A stretch of 64,000 nt of DNA, taken from Amyloporia xantha. Taxonomy: Eukaryota > Basidiomycota > Agaricomycetes > Polyporales > Adustoporiaceae. Position numbers and translations under genes: made by a program. The stretch lies in NCBI GenBank assembly GCA_036971615.1, contig JAYKKR010000027.1, forward strand, positions 310,001-374,000, in the 5' to 3' direction. Each line of letters begins with the position of its first letter. The first letter of the stretch is position 1. Positions 24,299 through 39,837 of this stretch are shown here, one piece after another. Below the pieces are notes generated by a model. The model did no database searches, had not been told where the DNA came from, and saw nothing but the letters and a program-made list of their open reading frames with translations.

Positions 24299-27200
24299 AT
24301 GCCTTCTTCCCCCTCCGCTTTCTTCATCAGCCTCAAGAATGGCGAACAGGTAAAAGTCAATGGTAAAACAACTTTGGGCGCTCTATCTCATCGTCCTGGA
24401 AGCTGATTTTTATTTAGATCATGTTTATTGTTCACCGAGCTGGGCTATCCGAGATGGCACTCCTTATTCTGTGGCCCGTATCATGGAATTCCTGCCAGCA
24501 CAGGGTACCCCGACATTCGACAAAGGGGGAAAACGCAGCGAGCCATTAACCCGTGTCCGCCTGGCCTGGTATTACCGCCCTAGCGACGTAAGCGACCGTC
24601 CCACCGCAGACTGTCGTCTCCTGCTCGCCGCAATATATTCAGAAGTGTGCGATCTCAGCCAAGTGCGCTCCAAATGCTATGTAATACACCGGGACAAGAT
24701 ATCCGATCTCGCTGGGTGGAAGAAACGCCCTGACAGGTTTTATTTCACTCGTCTATTCGATCCCTGGATTCGGAAGGAATTCGAGGTCATTCCTTCGACG
24801 ACCGTTCGGAATTGTAGGTACCGATTCCTTGTATGACACTGGTAATACTGATGGTCGCGACAGTGCCCGAGCACATCAGAAACGTCCTGATCGAGCGTTA
24901 CGAATATGTCGTGGCGGAGAAGGAGGTCGTGCCAGATCTCACTGACACCCTTAGACACTGCGAAACGTGCATGGAGTGGTGCCCACCGTGAGTGCCATCA
25001 GCTCTCCGCCCTGCCTAGCCGCAAATGGTGATCTCCCCTTGTGCCATGTGTGCAGACTGGAAACGGTGCAGTGCGACCGATGCAAGAAATTCTTCCACAT
25101 GAGTTGCGTCAATCCGCCTCTTCTTGCGAAGCCCAGTCGGGGATACGGATGGACATGCGCCCCCTGTTCTCGCAGGCACGAGGAAGAAGTTGACAGCCAC
25201 GAGGGAATCCGCCAACTGACACCCATCATAGCGCCCAAGCCCCCGAAGACAAATGCACCCGCTCCGAGAGGCCGCGGCCGACCCCGGAAAGACCGCGTCC
25301 AGGCGGAGAAGGAGGAGAACATGGAGATTAAACACTTCAAGATGTGGCCGTTTCGGTACTTTGGGTGCGCGCTGAGGATGTTGACGACTGGGGAAACATT
25401 GCTGATAGAGAGCTGTGGACAGACAATATACCGTCGCGGAAGACACGCTTGGTCAGTGCCCATCCTGCATCTCCTTTGACGAGGAGCTCTAATCGGAGTT
25501 TCAGACCCGGACGACTTTATCTTCCCACGCGCCGCAACCCGCGTCGGTCCAAAGTATCAGGCCAATGTTCCTCTCGCGCCCGGCGTCGACCATGCGTACT
25601 CTCATCCAGGCAAGTCCTTGTATTTTTGTTTATACAGACATCATGAACCCGTAACAGATCTCGAGGAGAGAGGAGGTGACTCCACGATCGAGGTGCTTAG
25701 CTTGGTCCGTGATATGGAACCTGAAGAAGGCACGTGGGAACTTTCCTTTTCGAGCAGACTCACCATATTTATACTTATTTGTTTGCTGTGTACAGTCAGC
25801 TCCCGTGAGTAATCACCATTCATTCGCATTAACCGACAGAACATGATGCTGGCATTTCGTAGTGGAGACGTACAAGAATTCTCTCACCAGGAACGAGGAC
25901 TTGAAATGCAGCGTGGACTGGCTCACGGAAGTCATACATCGCTTCACAGATGCCTGGGTCGCCCATCGCGACTTCGACACCGTCAACATGAAGAGTCCTC
26001 TGCGTCTCGAGAAGGTCGGTACATCTTTGTTGCAGCGATTTGTGGCTGAGGGATGTGCTCTCAGTGGAAGAAAGCAGAGACGAGATGCATTGATAGGGAT
26101 TGGACCGATGAAGAGATAGCCGCCTTCGAAGATGCTATCGCTGCCCACGGGGCTGAATTACGTCCAGTTCGGGATGAGGTCGGCACCAGGTCCATGCCAG
26201 AAGTCGTCCGATTTTATGGCCAGTGGAAGAAGTAGGTTTAGCTCTGTCTCTCCCGTCGCATGCACTCACTAACTTCATCAGCTCGAAACTTCGGGAGGAA
26301 AACATTAGGATCAAAGCAGCACGCCTCAGTGGGAGAGCCGACGCCGTACCGATCCCTTCCCGCGCCGTGTCTCCAGACGACGAGGGCTCAGTCGTGAAGG
26401 AACTCACGAAAGGTAACAGCAGCTGCGGCTGTTGCCGCACACGCGAATCGGACGTGTGGTATAAGGCTCCAAAGGGCCTCCCTACAAGCTTGCTCTGCGA
26501 CAACTGCGGGTTGAGTTGGCGCAAGTACGCGGATCTCAACGTCAGGCCTTTCCGTGAGGAGGCGATGGCGAAGAATAAGGTTGGCGACAAGCGAGAGGGG
26601 ACTCCTCTCAATGGCCCGACGACCAAACGCGCGAAGGTCAGTCGGTGTTCGTTCGATCATAGTATATCTCTGAGGCTTAGATTCTTCCTAGACCGCCTCA
26701 TCTGTGCAGTCGACTCCGCCACCTGCGGGCCCAGCACCTGCTGCACCCCAACATCGCTGCCTTGCCTGCCACAAGAATGGGCCTGTAGGTAAAGTGCTAC
26801 GATGTAGACAGTGCCAGTTCCGCGTCCATGCAGGTATGTCCAGATGGCTGCTGCAAGGGTTCTCTTCTGAAGGGTCATGTAATGGTTGCAGGATCGTATG
26901 GAGTGGTAGTGGACGCTGCCGCTGTGGAGTCGTGGGTATGCGAGCTCTGTGCTAACGAAAAGACCCTGGAGGCTTCCTTGGTACGTTCTCGTCTGTCGCT
27001 TCTCGTCGTCGGCATTAATGGGCGCCTATACCATCAGAATTCCGACTGTCTTCTCTGCCCACGCTCAAAGAGAGATCCCAAGAAGAACACGCTACACCCA
27101 CCTGCTGATTCGTACCTCAGAGCTTGCAAGCCCACCGAGGGTCAAGCATGGGTCCACGTCTTGTGCTCCGTGTTCGTTCCAGAGGTCTCCTATTCTGACG

Positions 27201-27998
27201 CAACGCGTCTTCGTCTGGTAGAGGGTATCAGTACTATCCCGCAGTATCGGTGGTCGAATGTGAGCCGTCTTGTTCTTTCTGATTCCGAACAGTGGGCTCA
27301 TCTCGAGGTTTCAGAACTGCACGATTTGTGGCCAGAGTGGCGGAGCCGTCATACGCTGTAGCGAGTGTCCCGCGGAGTATCATGCGTCGTGTGCATGGAA
27401 GCAAGGGCATAAGTTCGGCTTCGAAATGCAGCCGGTCAGTCCTCTAGTCTTTGTGCCTTTCTATACAACTGACGTTGTCGCAGGTCAAACATAGCAAACG
27501 AGACACTACTACCATCGTCGACTTCAAGGATGACTCGGGTTGCATGACGCCAGTTGTGATCTGTAAGGGACATGTAGGTCACAGACGGGAGTTGTTCGAT
27601 ATCTGTGAGACGAACGAGCTGGGAGAGGTGAGGTTTTGGCCGTCTTGGTGCCATCTACCGTGTCTCACACGGGTCCATGCCAGACTGCTCTCCAAGTGTA
27701 TTGCAAGAACTATAAACAAGTGTCAACTACACACACCCATGGCCTGCTGAGGAAGGCTCGACGACTCGACAACATCATCAACACCGGAGGTGACGCAGGG
27801 TCGCTGGACGGTGATGCTGCACTGTCAGATCCTAAGTGCTACCGTTGTCATAGCCAGTTCTCGCCCTTCTTCCACCCTGTGCCTCAAACCAATGGTATGT
27901 CTGCATCGCAAACTGACTCACGGACATGGTTGTGCCATAGATGTTACGTCGAGAAGAGAGAGCCCCATGTTGTCACTAACGGAACATTGTCTTCATGA
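24299..27998 (+). CDS. SNT2: SNT2-type BAH/PHD chromatin reader
   Basis: Starts MPSSPSAFFISLKNGEQVKV (ATG 24299), which leads across an intron into a BAH domain (DHVYCSPSWAIRDGTPYSVA, ARIMEFLPA, VRLAWYYRPSDVSD, CYVIHRDKI). A first PHD finger follows (CETCMEWCP...VQCDRCKKFFHMSCVNPPL...CAPC), then HFKMWPFRYFG, an ELM2/SANT-like part (DRDWTDEEIAAFEDAIAAHG, VVRFYGQWK) and a GATA-like finger (CGCCRTRESDVWYKAPKGL...LLCDNCG). Then come further PHD and extended PHD fingers (CLACHKNGPVGKVLRCRQC, CLLCPRS, WVHVLCSVFVPEV, CTICGQSGGAVIRCSECPAEYHASC). The order matches Snt2. Yeast Snt2 is a RING/PHD protein that binds modified H3 tails, joins Rpd3 and Ecm5, and promotes turnover of excess histones. The 3' end is convergent with the USP gene, 134 bp between stops. 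Confidence 0.88.
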
Positions 27999-28132
27999 GA
28001 TCCGCTGATACCTATATAATTACATGTACTATTGTTATAGAGGGGACTATCCAATGCAATGGGGATTGAAGATGCAGCTGAGAGCAAACCGATAACTCAA
28101 ACGAAAGATGCAATAGGGTAAATTGTAATATT

Positions 28133-31100
28133 TCATGCCTTGGTCCTCTTGTAAAACAACATATACGCGGGTTTGCCCTGGAACCGAGTTAGTAATTCAC
28201 ATCGATGTTAATTCAGTATCTGGCGCGACACTTACCACTACGTCTTTAGGATCAGCCTGCGAGATGCGACTGTCGTCACAGTACAACCATCCTCCGCGCG
28301 ACGAGATGAAAGCAGTATCTGTGGGAGAGAGAGGTGAGTGAAGTACCACCAACATTTTTCGATGGACGCTCACAGTGACCGCTGCTTAACGTGCCGAAAT
28401 GGTTTGTCACGCCGTACAGATCGTACCTATACGGCGGTATCTGTGCTCGGGGGTCGTCTCGAGATAGCTGCGATCCGACATTGACGCCAGGCGGTAATGG
28501 GGGAGGCATATAATTAGTCAGATCCAGGCCTCGTAGAGGATAGTCAATGAAGGTCTCGATCTTGTCTGTAAAATGACCCTTGGATGAGAACCGCTTCAAG
28601 TGAATCAGAAGCACCGGAGGCAATCTGGACAATGACAGATTCTTGGTGGCTTTCCGCAGTGTTTTGCAATGCGGACAGTTCCTGCATCAAGCGTCAATGA
28701 TGAGCTCTAGAATAGGAAACAGAACCATCCTTACCAGGCGTCCGACTTTTCCATAACTTCCTCTTTGACGAAAGCATCCAGACATTGATACAGCGATACC
28801 TTGGAGAGGCTCCGCCCGGTAGGAATGGGAAGAGTGAGGTACATAAACGTGTTGTATGTCGTCGATGTCTAGAGACATAATTAGGGACAGAATGGATGTA
28901 TGGATAGGATCAAGGATACCTTATGACACGTGAGGCATTCTAGACGATTACGGAACTGACCCTGGAAGAAGTCCACGACAAGACTGTCGTTCCGCATGCG
29001 CCAAATCTGCCATTCTTGTTCGCTCGCAATCTGCACTGGAAGCCGCTCGAGCTCGGCTTCTCGCTCCGGGGATGTGTCAATCTGTGGCCTTTGGAGGACT
29101 CGGTTAAGGTCCTCATGCAAGCCATCGAGAAGGAAGTTGAGGAATTCTTGTGAGTCATGTTGCTCCGTTCCGCCGAACTGTGGGGCGTAACTACACAGCG
29201 ACCGCTGTGGCAGGAGCGCTTAATATGGATGGTATGAAAGAACAAATATGAACAAAGCATACCCGGAATGTAACGGGCGACAGGCACTGCAGCTCTCCCT
29301 GCCACATATCCCGCAAGATGTTAGCGAACGCGTGCGCTAGATTGCCCTTGGTTCCCATAGGGTTCACCATATTGACAGCACTCTTCCATCGCCCATCTAT
29401 AGCTAAATCAGGATTATGGGTAAGCATAGCCATTAGGAGACGTACCAGTGAAGAACCGCGCGAACGGCACCGTTGCGCTCAAGCATTGAATAGTCGAATT
29501 CATGTAGCATGTGTTGCCTAGATTCTTTAGTCCCGAGGTACCGATCTGGATATCAGGCCAGTATGTTACCGGATAGTCGGACGGAATAGTTGGTGGCCTG
29601 GGTCCAGTCGGAATCATGGCGAGCGACTGGCTCTGTATAAGACGAGGTCGATTGTCCTGCCTCTCCATACCAGATGAGGCAGCCGCCGGCGGTGGCCGAA
29701 GGACGTGCTGCGAAGACAGGTCAGGATAGTCTATGGATGGACGTGTCGTGAGACCGGACAGCGCCTCTTGCGATTGGTCAATGTAATCGCTGCGACGCCG
29801 TGAAAGAGGCGATGGGTTAATAGAAGCTTGCGGGGGAACTGATGGGATTCCGTTCAATGCAGGCGAAGAAGAGAAGGAGGAGCCGGATATCTGAGGGGAT
29901 ATATTGCGCGAGACGTTGGGGTATTGGATTGGCGACGTCCCATTTGCCAGAGGAATTGAAACGTGTTGAGTAGCCGTCTGGAGCAGTGACTGAGTTTTAT
30001 AGACAACAAACATGCTCGATCGACTCACGTTTTCGGGTATCGCAGGTGTCGGGGTGTATGGGTAGGATATCGAATTTGACGCTGGCCGTGAGATGGCAGC
30101 CTTGCGTACCAAACGCTTGGACGGGTCAAACGACGGAGAAACAGGAGCGTCAGCACCCATGCTGTATATAGTTGAGTATGATGAACTTGGAGCTGCTCTC
30201 GAACCACTTACCGGAATGAGACGGGTGTTTGATCAGATGAAAACGAGGTGCTAGGCTGTATCGGTACCCAAGGTCTATGTCCATTGATATCTACGGATGG
30301 TTCTGTGCCCGCACGATTGCGTCCACCGGCCGTGTGGTCGAAAGTAGAAGCTGGTGACGTCGAAGTAGACGATTCGGCTGGTGCTCGAACATGGCCCAAA
30401 GGTGAGCCCCTCTGCTCCGGATACGAGGTAGGTGGTGTCCCAACTCCGTTCACCTTCATAGCACCAATACCGTTGACTAATCTTGCAACACCATCTGTGG
30501 TCGCACTTGTGCCGCCTCGAGCTAGTTCGGCTTCACCGAACTCGCGCTTCCATGCCTGCAAACCGCCGACAAGCAGCATCGGCGGGTGCTTCAAAAACTT
30601 CCGGAACGCGAGCTCATATATCGCCCTGACCAGGATAGACATTGGCGAGGTGGCGTCTCCGAAGGTTTCTGACGACTCGTCATACACAGCAACAAGATCA
30701 AACTTGTCACGATTGCTGAAGAGCACCCATTCATCTCGAGGAGCTATTAATAGCGAGTCTTCGATAGTCACAGCGTTGACACTAGATAAACATAATGAGT
30801 TGCCTCCATGCCACAGGTCAAATGTACACTCACTTGTCTCGAAGAAGCACAGTTGGCTCTATACAAACCACTGCATCCGCCTTGATATGCTCCCTCTCAA
30901 AGTCCGCGCGGTTCCGCACGTCCAAAACGAGCACCTTGAAGTTGTTGCGATTGTTGTATTCCAGCAGCGTCCTCGGAAACAATGTCGTCGACACTGGCAG
31001 CTCTGGCGGCTTCTCTGCGATGGGGGTTGACGCAGTCGGTAGGATCGGCGATCGTGATGATGATGTCCGCAGTGAAAGCCCTGATGGCTTACGAGGAACC

Positions 31101-32248
31101 GTCGGGGACAGCGGGACACGTGCAGGCGAAGCAGGGCGACTCGCAAATGCGTCGACTGTAGGAGGAATCGGCGTGCTTGACGGTCGGGGGCCAGGGTCCA
31201 TCGGCAGTGCGGGAAACGGCTTCGGGTGAGCGAACAGCAACGGCGATCGGTCGACTCTCGTCTCTGCTGCCGGCTGTCTCGTAGAGCTGACTGGGGGGTC
31301 GGTAGGCACAGACGGGAGCTTGAGCCCATCCGCCTCGTCCAATTCGTCGATGGACGGGAACGCCGTCGTGAAATCTGACAAGCTCAGATGGGACAGCCGC
31401 GGAGACGACGATGCAGACGAGGACGGAGATGGCGGGCCAAAGCTTGACGTCGGAACCAGGGCATGCGGTGACGCTGCTGCCGAAGAAGAGCTCGCCATGA
31501 TCGGCGACGGGAGTCCTGCGAACGATGAGCTGGGCAGAGAGGGCAGGTTCTGCAGCGAGATCCGGTTGGGACGAGACGGGGGGCCATCAGGCACCGCTGT
31601 CGTGACCTCGCGGGAGAGCCGCTTGGCCGTCGAGACGGCCAGTCCTGCGTTCTGCAGAGAGCGCATCCGTTCTGCGATGCTGACGACACCTGTGCGCGCC
31701 GGCGCGGACACTTCTGACTCGTCCTGGTCTCTGTGAGCAGGAAACGTAAGATGTGAATCAACCAGGACTTGTACATGAGGTACTCACTGAAATGACTTCT
31801 CTGCTTCTATGAGCTTCTCCACGTTCTGCATTTTGCGGCTCAAATCGCGTCCTTCGTGCTGCATGAGGTGAGCATTGGGCACGCGCCGTTACACCACACT
31901 ACATACCTGCTGAAAATCCAGGAAATCTTTGAAGAGCACACCCTTCCTCCCTGTTTGCGTCTCCTGCTTAAACTCTGCCGATTCCATGACCATCTGTACA
32001 AGCGACACGGTCTTGGTGAGCGCACTCAGCGCGCCCCTGAGGTCACCGCCAAGCTCGCACTCTTCTGCATGCTGGATCTGCGTGCGTGCGCCCTTGAGAA
32101 GCGAGAGGGCCGAAGCTCCGCGCACTTTGAAGGCTTGCTCCTTGGCTACCTCTTTGATTTCCGCAACAGTCCCGCCGTTAGAGATATTGGCTCCATTTTG
32201 CATTCTGGATGATGGCGACGAAGGTGGTAGAATGGTGATACCGGGCAT
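28133..32248 (-). CDS. Rhodanese plus USP deubiquitinase (Doa4/USP8 type)
   Basis: Starts MPGITILPPSSPSSRMQNG. Residues 20-115 form a helical N-domain (SALSLLKGARTQIQHAEECE, DLRGALSALTKTVSLVQ) like the MIT/dimerisation region of USP8 and Doa4. A long Ser/Pro-rich linker leads to a rhodanese-like domain (FKVLVLDVRNRADFEREHI, LAFRKFLKHPPMLLVGGLQA WKR) that has no active-site Cys loop, as is usual for this family. The catalytic USP domain follows: Cys box GTSGLKNLGNTCYMNSTIQC, and His box GTLSSGHYTA with the His split by an intron from TA at about 28332-28375, ending SRISQADPKDVVGKPAYMLF and FYKRTKA. Doa4 removes ubiquitin from endosomal cargo before sorting into multivesicular bodies; the same role is inferred. 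Many short introns. Confidence 0.88.
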
Positions 32249-34572
32249 GAGCCCTAGAAAGGCAGAAATAAAGATAGGTTAGCGTGTGCTACGTCGCAGT
32301 TTCATAAGTTCGAGGAGTTTGAGGTCGACGTATGTACAGCGACGGAGAGGGGTGAATGGTTTACGTAACATGGCCATATATGTCTAGGCTGCGCTATTGT
32401 CCGCCGGCTGCGCCTGTCTGCGGCGACTCTGCGCAAAGCCATACTGCTCGTTCAACGCTCAGACCACCGATGTACAAGCGTATTGCCCCCATCTTACTCT
32501 ATTCAGTTATATCGCCTGTCAGGGAACTACGCTGTGACTGTACTTTGGCGCAGCGTGATCACCTTATAGCTTACGTGCACGACGCTGCGCGAATTGACGG
32601 CATACATACTGCTCAATCGGATCTGTTCAGAAATTTCCAGCCAAGCTATGCTGAGATATACGGTCATACCTTGGAATATACTGGATAGATGAGATCCTCT
32701 GCCTAAGCTTAGCGCGTTCACTTCATTGGGCTAATCGCTTCTCTGTTACGGCGATTGACTGAACGGGGTTCCTGGGGAGTGTTACTATCAGTACGGTCTT
32801 GCTTCATGCTCTGTGGCATTTGTATTTAGTAGAGGTGATGTGTCTTTGTTTTTCGCGCCCAAGGGTCAGATACGAATGTCCTAAGCCTGCGAAGGTTGAA
32901 GGAAGTATCTACTCTGCTCACAGGAGACTAGCGCAAGGCTCCGCGCGCGCGGATTGAGGTGTATTGACGCACTGAATTGTCTCACCCATTGCGGGAGCAG
33001 TGAAACAATGCACATGCATGATGTGAAACCGTGCGCGACTGTCTCTTACCCCAGATATCCCACAAAACAATGGGCGACTACCCTCGGGTATGTGTAGACA
33101 TGACAGTGATACGTTGTCGTAGCACACTCTTGTACTCATTCAGTCTCACTAACTATTTTGTTGAACGCCTAGAGTAAAGGCACGATGCTGTCGGCGGTGC
33201 GATTCTATCTCAATTCTAATATCAATTACAGCTGTCCACCTCCGCTGGACCGGCTGGGCCGACTTCGTGAGTGGTCGTTGTAAAAGCTGCTTAGATTAGT
33301 GAGCTCCTGATTGTCGCACCACAGACATATTGAGCGATCGTCGCCCACTGGAACACCGGTTACAAATGTCCTTTCGTAATATGCACCCTTGCTGTGGCCC
33401 TCTACCAATCGTTATCTAGTCGCTCGATTTGGACCTACAACGGAGTACTACTCGACTCGTCGGTCGTACAAAGATCCATCCGCAATGGTCACGAGTGTCA
33501 ACAGTTTCCGAGACCTGCATACTTGTGGCTTTCTGTAATGTCACGAAGAGGACCACAACACTTGACTGACATCCTGTTAGTCTCGTGAAAGGTGTAATTA
33601 GATCTTGACCAATCACCAGGCTTTTGTTCTTGATCTGGGCTCATGGTCATGCACAAACTACAAACAACCCAGGCCGCCGAAGTCACTCGTTCAGGGACAC
33701 GGCCATATCTTCTTGTCATAATCCTTACGTGAGTCTACACCTTGTTGCTTCTCGTTACGCCGTCTTAATTCTAATCACCGCTCGGGCATTAGATGGGAAG
33801 TATACCGTAAAATTTTGTTTCAAGTGACTTCGCGGTCCACGTCGCTGGTCCAACGGAATCACTCACGCACATAGACCGCCGATGTGCCCTCGATGTAGTC
33901 CATAAATGCCCGTGTCTGACGGAAAGGAATGTAGATGTGATAGCATTATTATTGACCTCTTGATCACGGGGTTCAACACAGTCCCGCGACGTGCAGTTAT
34001 GACTACACCTGCGCCGGCGGGACATATATGATCCTCCCCACTTTTTGGGTCAGCGTTATAGACGTAGTCCTTCTTCTGCCTAGAGTGTTGGGAGGGTTGC
34101 CTACTTTGGCAAGTCGGCCGTGATGCGTGGCAGGAGGGGGCCGGCGTGCACACATGACTTTCGAAGGTGATTTCCACTTGCCATATTCACCTTCGTCTCT
34201 CCCGTGCGTGTGGTACAACCTTACCCTCTTTTGACCACGCCTTATTCAATACAGTCATCGATTGTCGTAATTCAGCATCGCCGACTCATGAAGACGAGCG
34301 TGATAGACCCTTGATCTTCTGAGATGTTCTGCACGGACGAGACGACTTTCATCGGGCTGACCTTTCTTGCTTGCAGGGTCCTGGGCAGGCGGACAACGTG
34401 GCCGCTGTGTCGTTCGCTATCGCCAATATGTCCTTACTTCTATTTCGAGAGATTCAGATGACACCCTCGCCATCAGGCCTCGGCTACTAAGACGCGGGGT
34501 AATCAGTTATAAGATGGCAGTGCTTTCACTCCTTGAACACCACCATTCCACCTATTGTTCAGCATTAGAGCC
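32249..34572. other. 2.3-kb intergenic region, possible gene remnant
   Basis: Between the divergent USP and second monooxygenase genes. On the minus strand at about 33.8-34.2 kb, two frames separated by a plausible intron read TQKVGRIIYVPPAQ | TRAFMDYIEGTSAVYV, which looks protein-like but is not a family I recognise. Elsewhere stops are frequent. A promoter for each neighbour must also lie here. Confidence 0.4.
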
Positions 34573-37219
<2,647 letters not shown>

Positions 37220-37815
37220 TGATTACTCTGCCGTTCCTCCAATTTGCATCATTGTCAGGTTTTGCTCTCTGTTCTCTATTATAATGTTCATTGGCCTCAG
37301 ATCGTCTCATCAAGGAGTCGTGATGTGTATAGACATGTGCTACTTGTGAGAAGAATCCGAAAACGAAGTTTCAAATTTTATGATCGCAGAATATCCACAA
37401 TGTTGGACTGACTGAGGCAGACCGAAGGAGCGTTTGTACTGATGGCTTGTAACATACTACTTTCCCTCGAATCTTGACGTGCTGTTCTACATTCATAGAA
37501 TGGGAGTTAAAAGCAATGTTGATTTGAAAGCACATCATGGAAGTTGGGAATATCGCTTGAAGTAGTAGGTCAATGGATCCCAATGCGCTGAGCGAAAGAA
37601 TGTCACTGGGCAATGCCGTTTGACGATGACCCTGATTCCATGTTCACTTACACCCATTCCTCCGCGCAAGAGTGTCCATACACAGGGCATAAACTAATTC
37701 ACGATGACTAAATCAGTGAAATGAAGGGCGCGTTATTGGCAATGTTACTCCAGGTAGTTACACTCATAAAGCGCACAGAAGTCCAAATAAAACAATAGAA
37801 GGCCATCTAATTCAC
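37220..37815. other. Intergenic between convergent genes
   Basis: About 600 bp between the 3' ends of the monooxygenase and DUF7330 copy 2. AT-richer than its surroundings, with no recognisable gene. Confidence 0.4.
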
Positions 37816-39074
37816 TCACGATCTCAGGTAACGCTGCCGGACGCTGCCATAAAATCGGTTACGCCGCCTTATCAGTGCATATTCAAGCATCTCTACTCCC
37901 ACCTGCACGCATTCACCAAGCAAGTCCATCAGCCCGAATCCGTCGTTAGCAAGGTGGTCCACGCCATCTAAGCCGCTAATCCCGAAAGTGACCTTGCCAG
38001 CCCGGCTGCCCACGACGCAAAGGTCGTTGCTCACTACCATAGAGGGGCCTTCCATCATCGAAGTAGCAGGAGATAGGACCACGACCGTCTCACGATCTGA
38101 AGTGCGTAGGACACCCGCACGCTCCGCAAACGCAGGGAGGAACTTGACGTTATTATGGCCGCGCTTTTGGCGAATGGTGATTGGACCAGCGAAATTCGGG
38201 GGCAAGAGAACAATGATGTTACCTGGCAAGCACGTTATGGGATTAGCAACTAAGCAAATTACAACTGAGTCATTTTCTCCTCACCACTCCGAGTCGACAC
38301 ATTGAGGTCGACACATCGGCCCTGTTGGATTTCAAACTGGAATCCATGTTAGTACGGCCTAGTCAACGATATAGAAGAAACGCTCACAAGGTTGACGTAT
38401 ATATTTCCATGGCGGCTTGAGGCCATCACCCGTGCTTGCTGCATCTCGCCTGAGCGCGCATTGACGGGCTCCGCGCCAACAATCCCAACCTGTACATTGA
38501 TGGCGCTGTGCCGCGTCCTAAATGCTGCATTCACCTCGGGCGTATCGTGCTGTCCCCAGGCCCAATCGCCAAATCCGGCACCGTTTCCGATGTTGCGAGA
38601 ATGCTCCTGGTTGAGCTTGCGTAGACCATTTCCTGCAAAGGCGGCTGCAGCCATTGTAGACAATGAGAGTAGCGGATCGATCAAGTACGACCCTATGACC
38701 ACATCAGTTGTCAGAAACAACGGAGGCTGATAGATTGACCTTTACTGACCGGAGATAGTGTTTCGCTTGGAGAAGAGAGATACATGATTCAAGGGTTGCG
38801 TAACGGCCTGATTGAGCACCGAGTTGGCCCGAATTGGAGCGCATGTTCCCTCAGTTGCCTGTCTGGCTGCAGGAGTGACATATATCTGACCAGCACTCGA
38901 TGATGCGGCATAAGTAGGCGGCACATCATCGACATCGCGAAGCTACCCAGTGTTTCCAGCATGTTAGCCAGCGGTACAAGACAAATGACTAGAAAACCGA
39001 CAGACCTGATCGGGCTCTTTCTCTCCCGGGTAACCGCACTTGTCCTCGACAGTAGTATATAGCTCGCTACGCAT
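37816..39074 (-). CDS. DUF7330-type protein, copy 2
   Basis: Exons 39074-39006, 38942-38750, 38692-38388, 38336-38285 and 38222-37816 join in frame to 341 aa. The start MRSELYTTVEDKCGYPGEKE is followed by the exon LRDVDDVPPTYAASSSAGQI, the family motif FSKRNTISGSYLIDP, LRKLNQEHSRNIGNG, VNAAFRTRHSAINVQV, ASSRHGNIYVNL, GNIIVLLPPNFAGPITI, LLPAFAERAGVLRTSDRE-like FLPAFAERAGVL and VVGSRAGKVTFGISGLD. It is about 85% identical by eye to copy 3 (50666-51918) and shares all four intron positions. No signal peptide is visible. Function is unknown. The promoter carries the shared 17-nt element at 39147-39163. Confidence 0.75.
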
Positions 39075-39440
39075 AGTAGGCCAAAAATGAAGATAAAGCA
39101 AAGAAAGCAAAGTAGAATAAAATGAATAAAATGAGACTGGAAATGGCTGCCCGTGAATAGGACACTGGAAGGAAGGCTCTGGAGTTCTGAGGATTTAGTG
39201 GCCCGGCGAGCTTTCTTATGGGACGCGTACGGCTCATGGCGGCACAGCACGCAGCACGCAGCACGCAGCGCTGCCAGATGCCCCGCCGTGAGAGCGTCTG
39301 CATATGATATGGCCTTACTCGAGGCGGGCTGCGCCCATACGCTTGGTGCCTGTATGAGTCCGTTTGACAATCCGCAGCCTGATGCGAAGAGTGAACTGCC
39401 ACATGTCAAAGGGTGGTACGTACAAGCTGAGGGTGACCTG
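39075..39440 (-). promoter_or_regulatory. Duplicated promoter region of DUF7330 copy 2
   Basis: Upstream of copy 2 the sequence matches that upstream of copy 3 in inverted orientation: the 17-nt element (39147-39163), a degenerate TATA (about 39212-39219), a CTGCGTG repeat array (about 39245-39271), a CAGACGCTCTCACGGCGG segment near 39286-39303 and a CCTCGAGTAAGGCCA segment near 39315. The array differs in unit sequence and number from copy 3, as expected of a slippage-prone repeat. Confidence 0.65.
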
Positions 39441-39837
39441 ATTGAATTATCAATGTGCCGCCACGTATGTGGCTGTTCAAACGCTGAGATTTATTGAACT
39501 GGACCCACGCTAATTCGTCTGTACAAAATCAAGATTAAGATCCTACTTAGCACTTGCCAGTGGTTCTGAACGAGCGACACAGGCTCTTCCTGTTGGTTGG
39601 GTCACCATGTGTTAAGTGAGTCAATGTAGTCCGTTCCAACTTATGTCTGCATTGTTCCTTAGAATTCGCTTCGATCGCGATCATAAACTCAGCAACACGC
39701 CGGCTGAGACCGCGGAATATGATGCGCACAACTAGCCCACAGCCTGCAACCTGATCGTCCTGCAGGGAAGTAGGCAACAACGATCAGAATATCACAATAT
39801 ACATCTATAGAACGAAAGTCGCAGATCGAACATCAAT
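39441..39837. other. Intergenic
   Basis: About 400 bp between the DUF7330 copy 2 promoter and the Rxt3 3' end. Nothing recognised. Confidence 0.4.

Noticed and set aside
30248..31030. 260-codon plus-strand open frame
   Set aside because: Lies opposite the rhodanese and linker region of the USP gene, without domains of its own.
33960..34110. Resemblance to DyP-peroxidase haem motifs (NADPKSGEDHICPAGA)
   Set aside because: Only a few residues match and the downstream catalytic region cannot be found in any frame.
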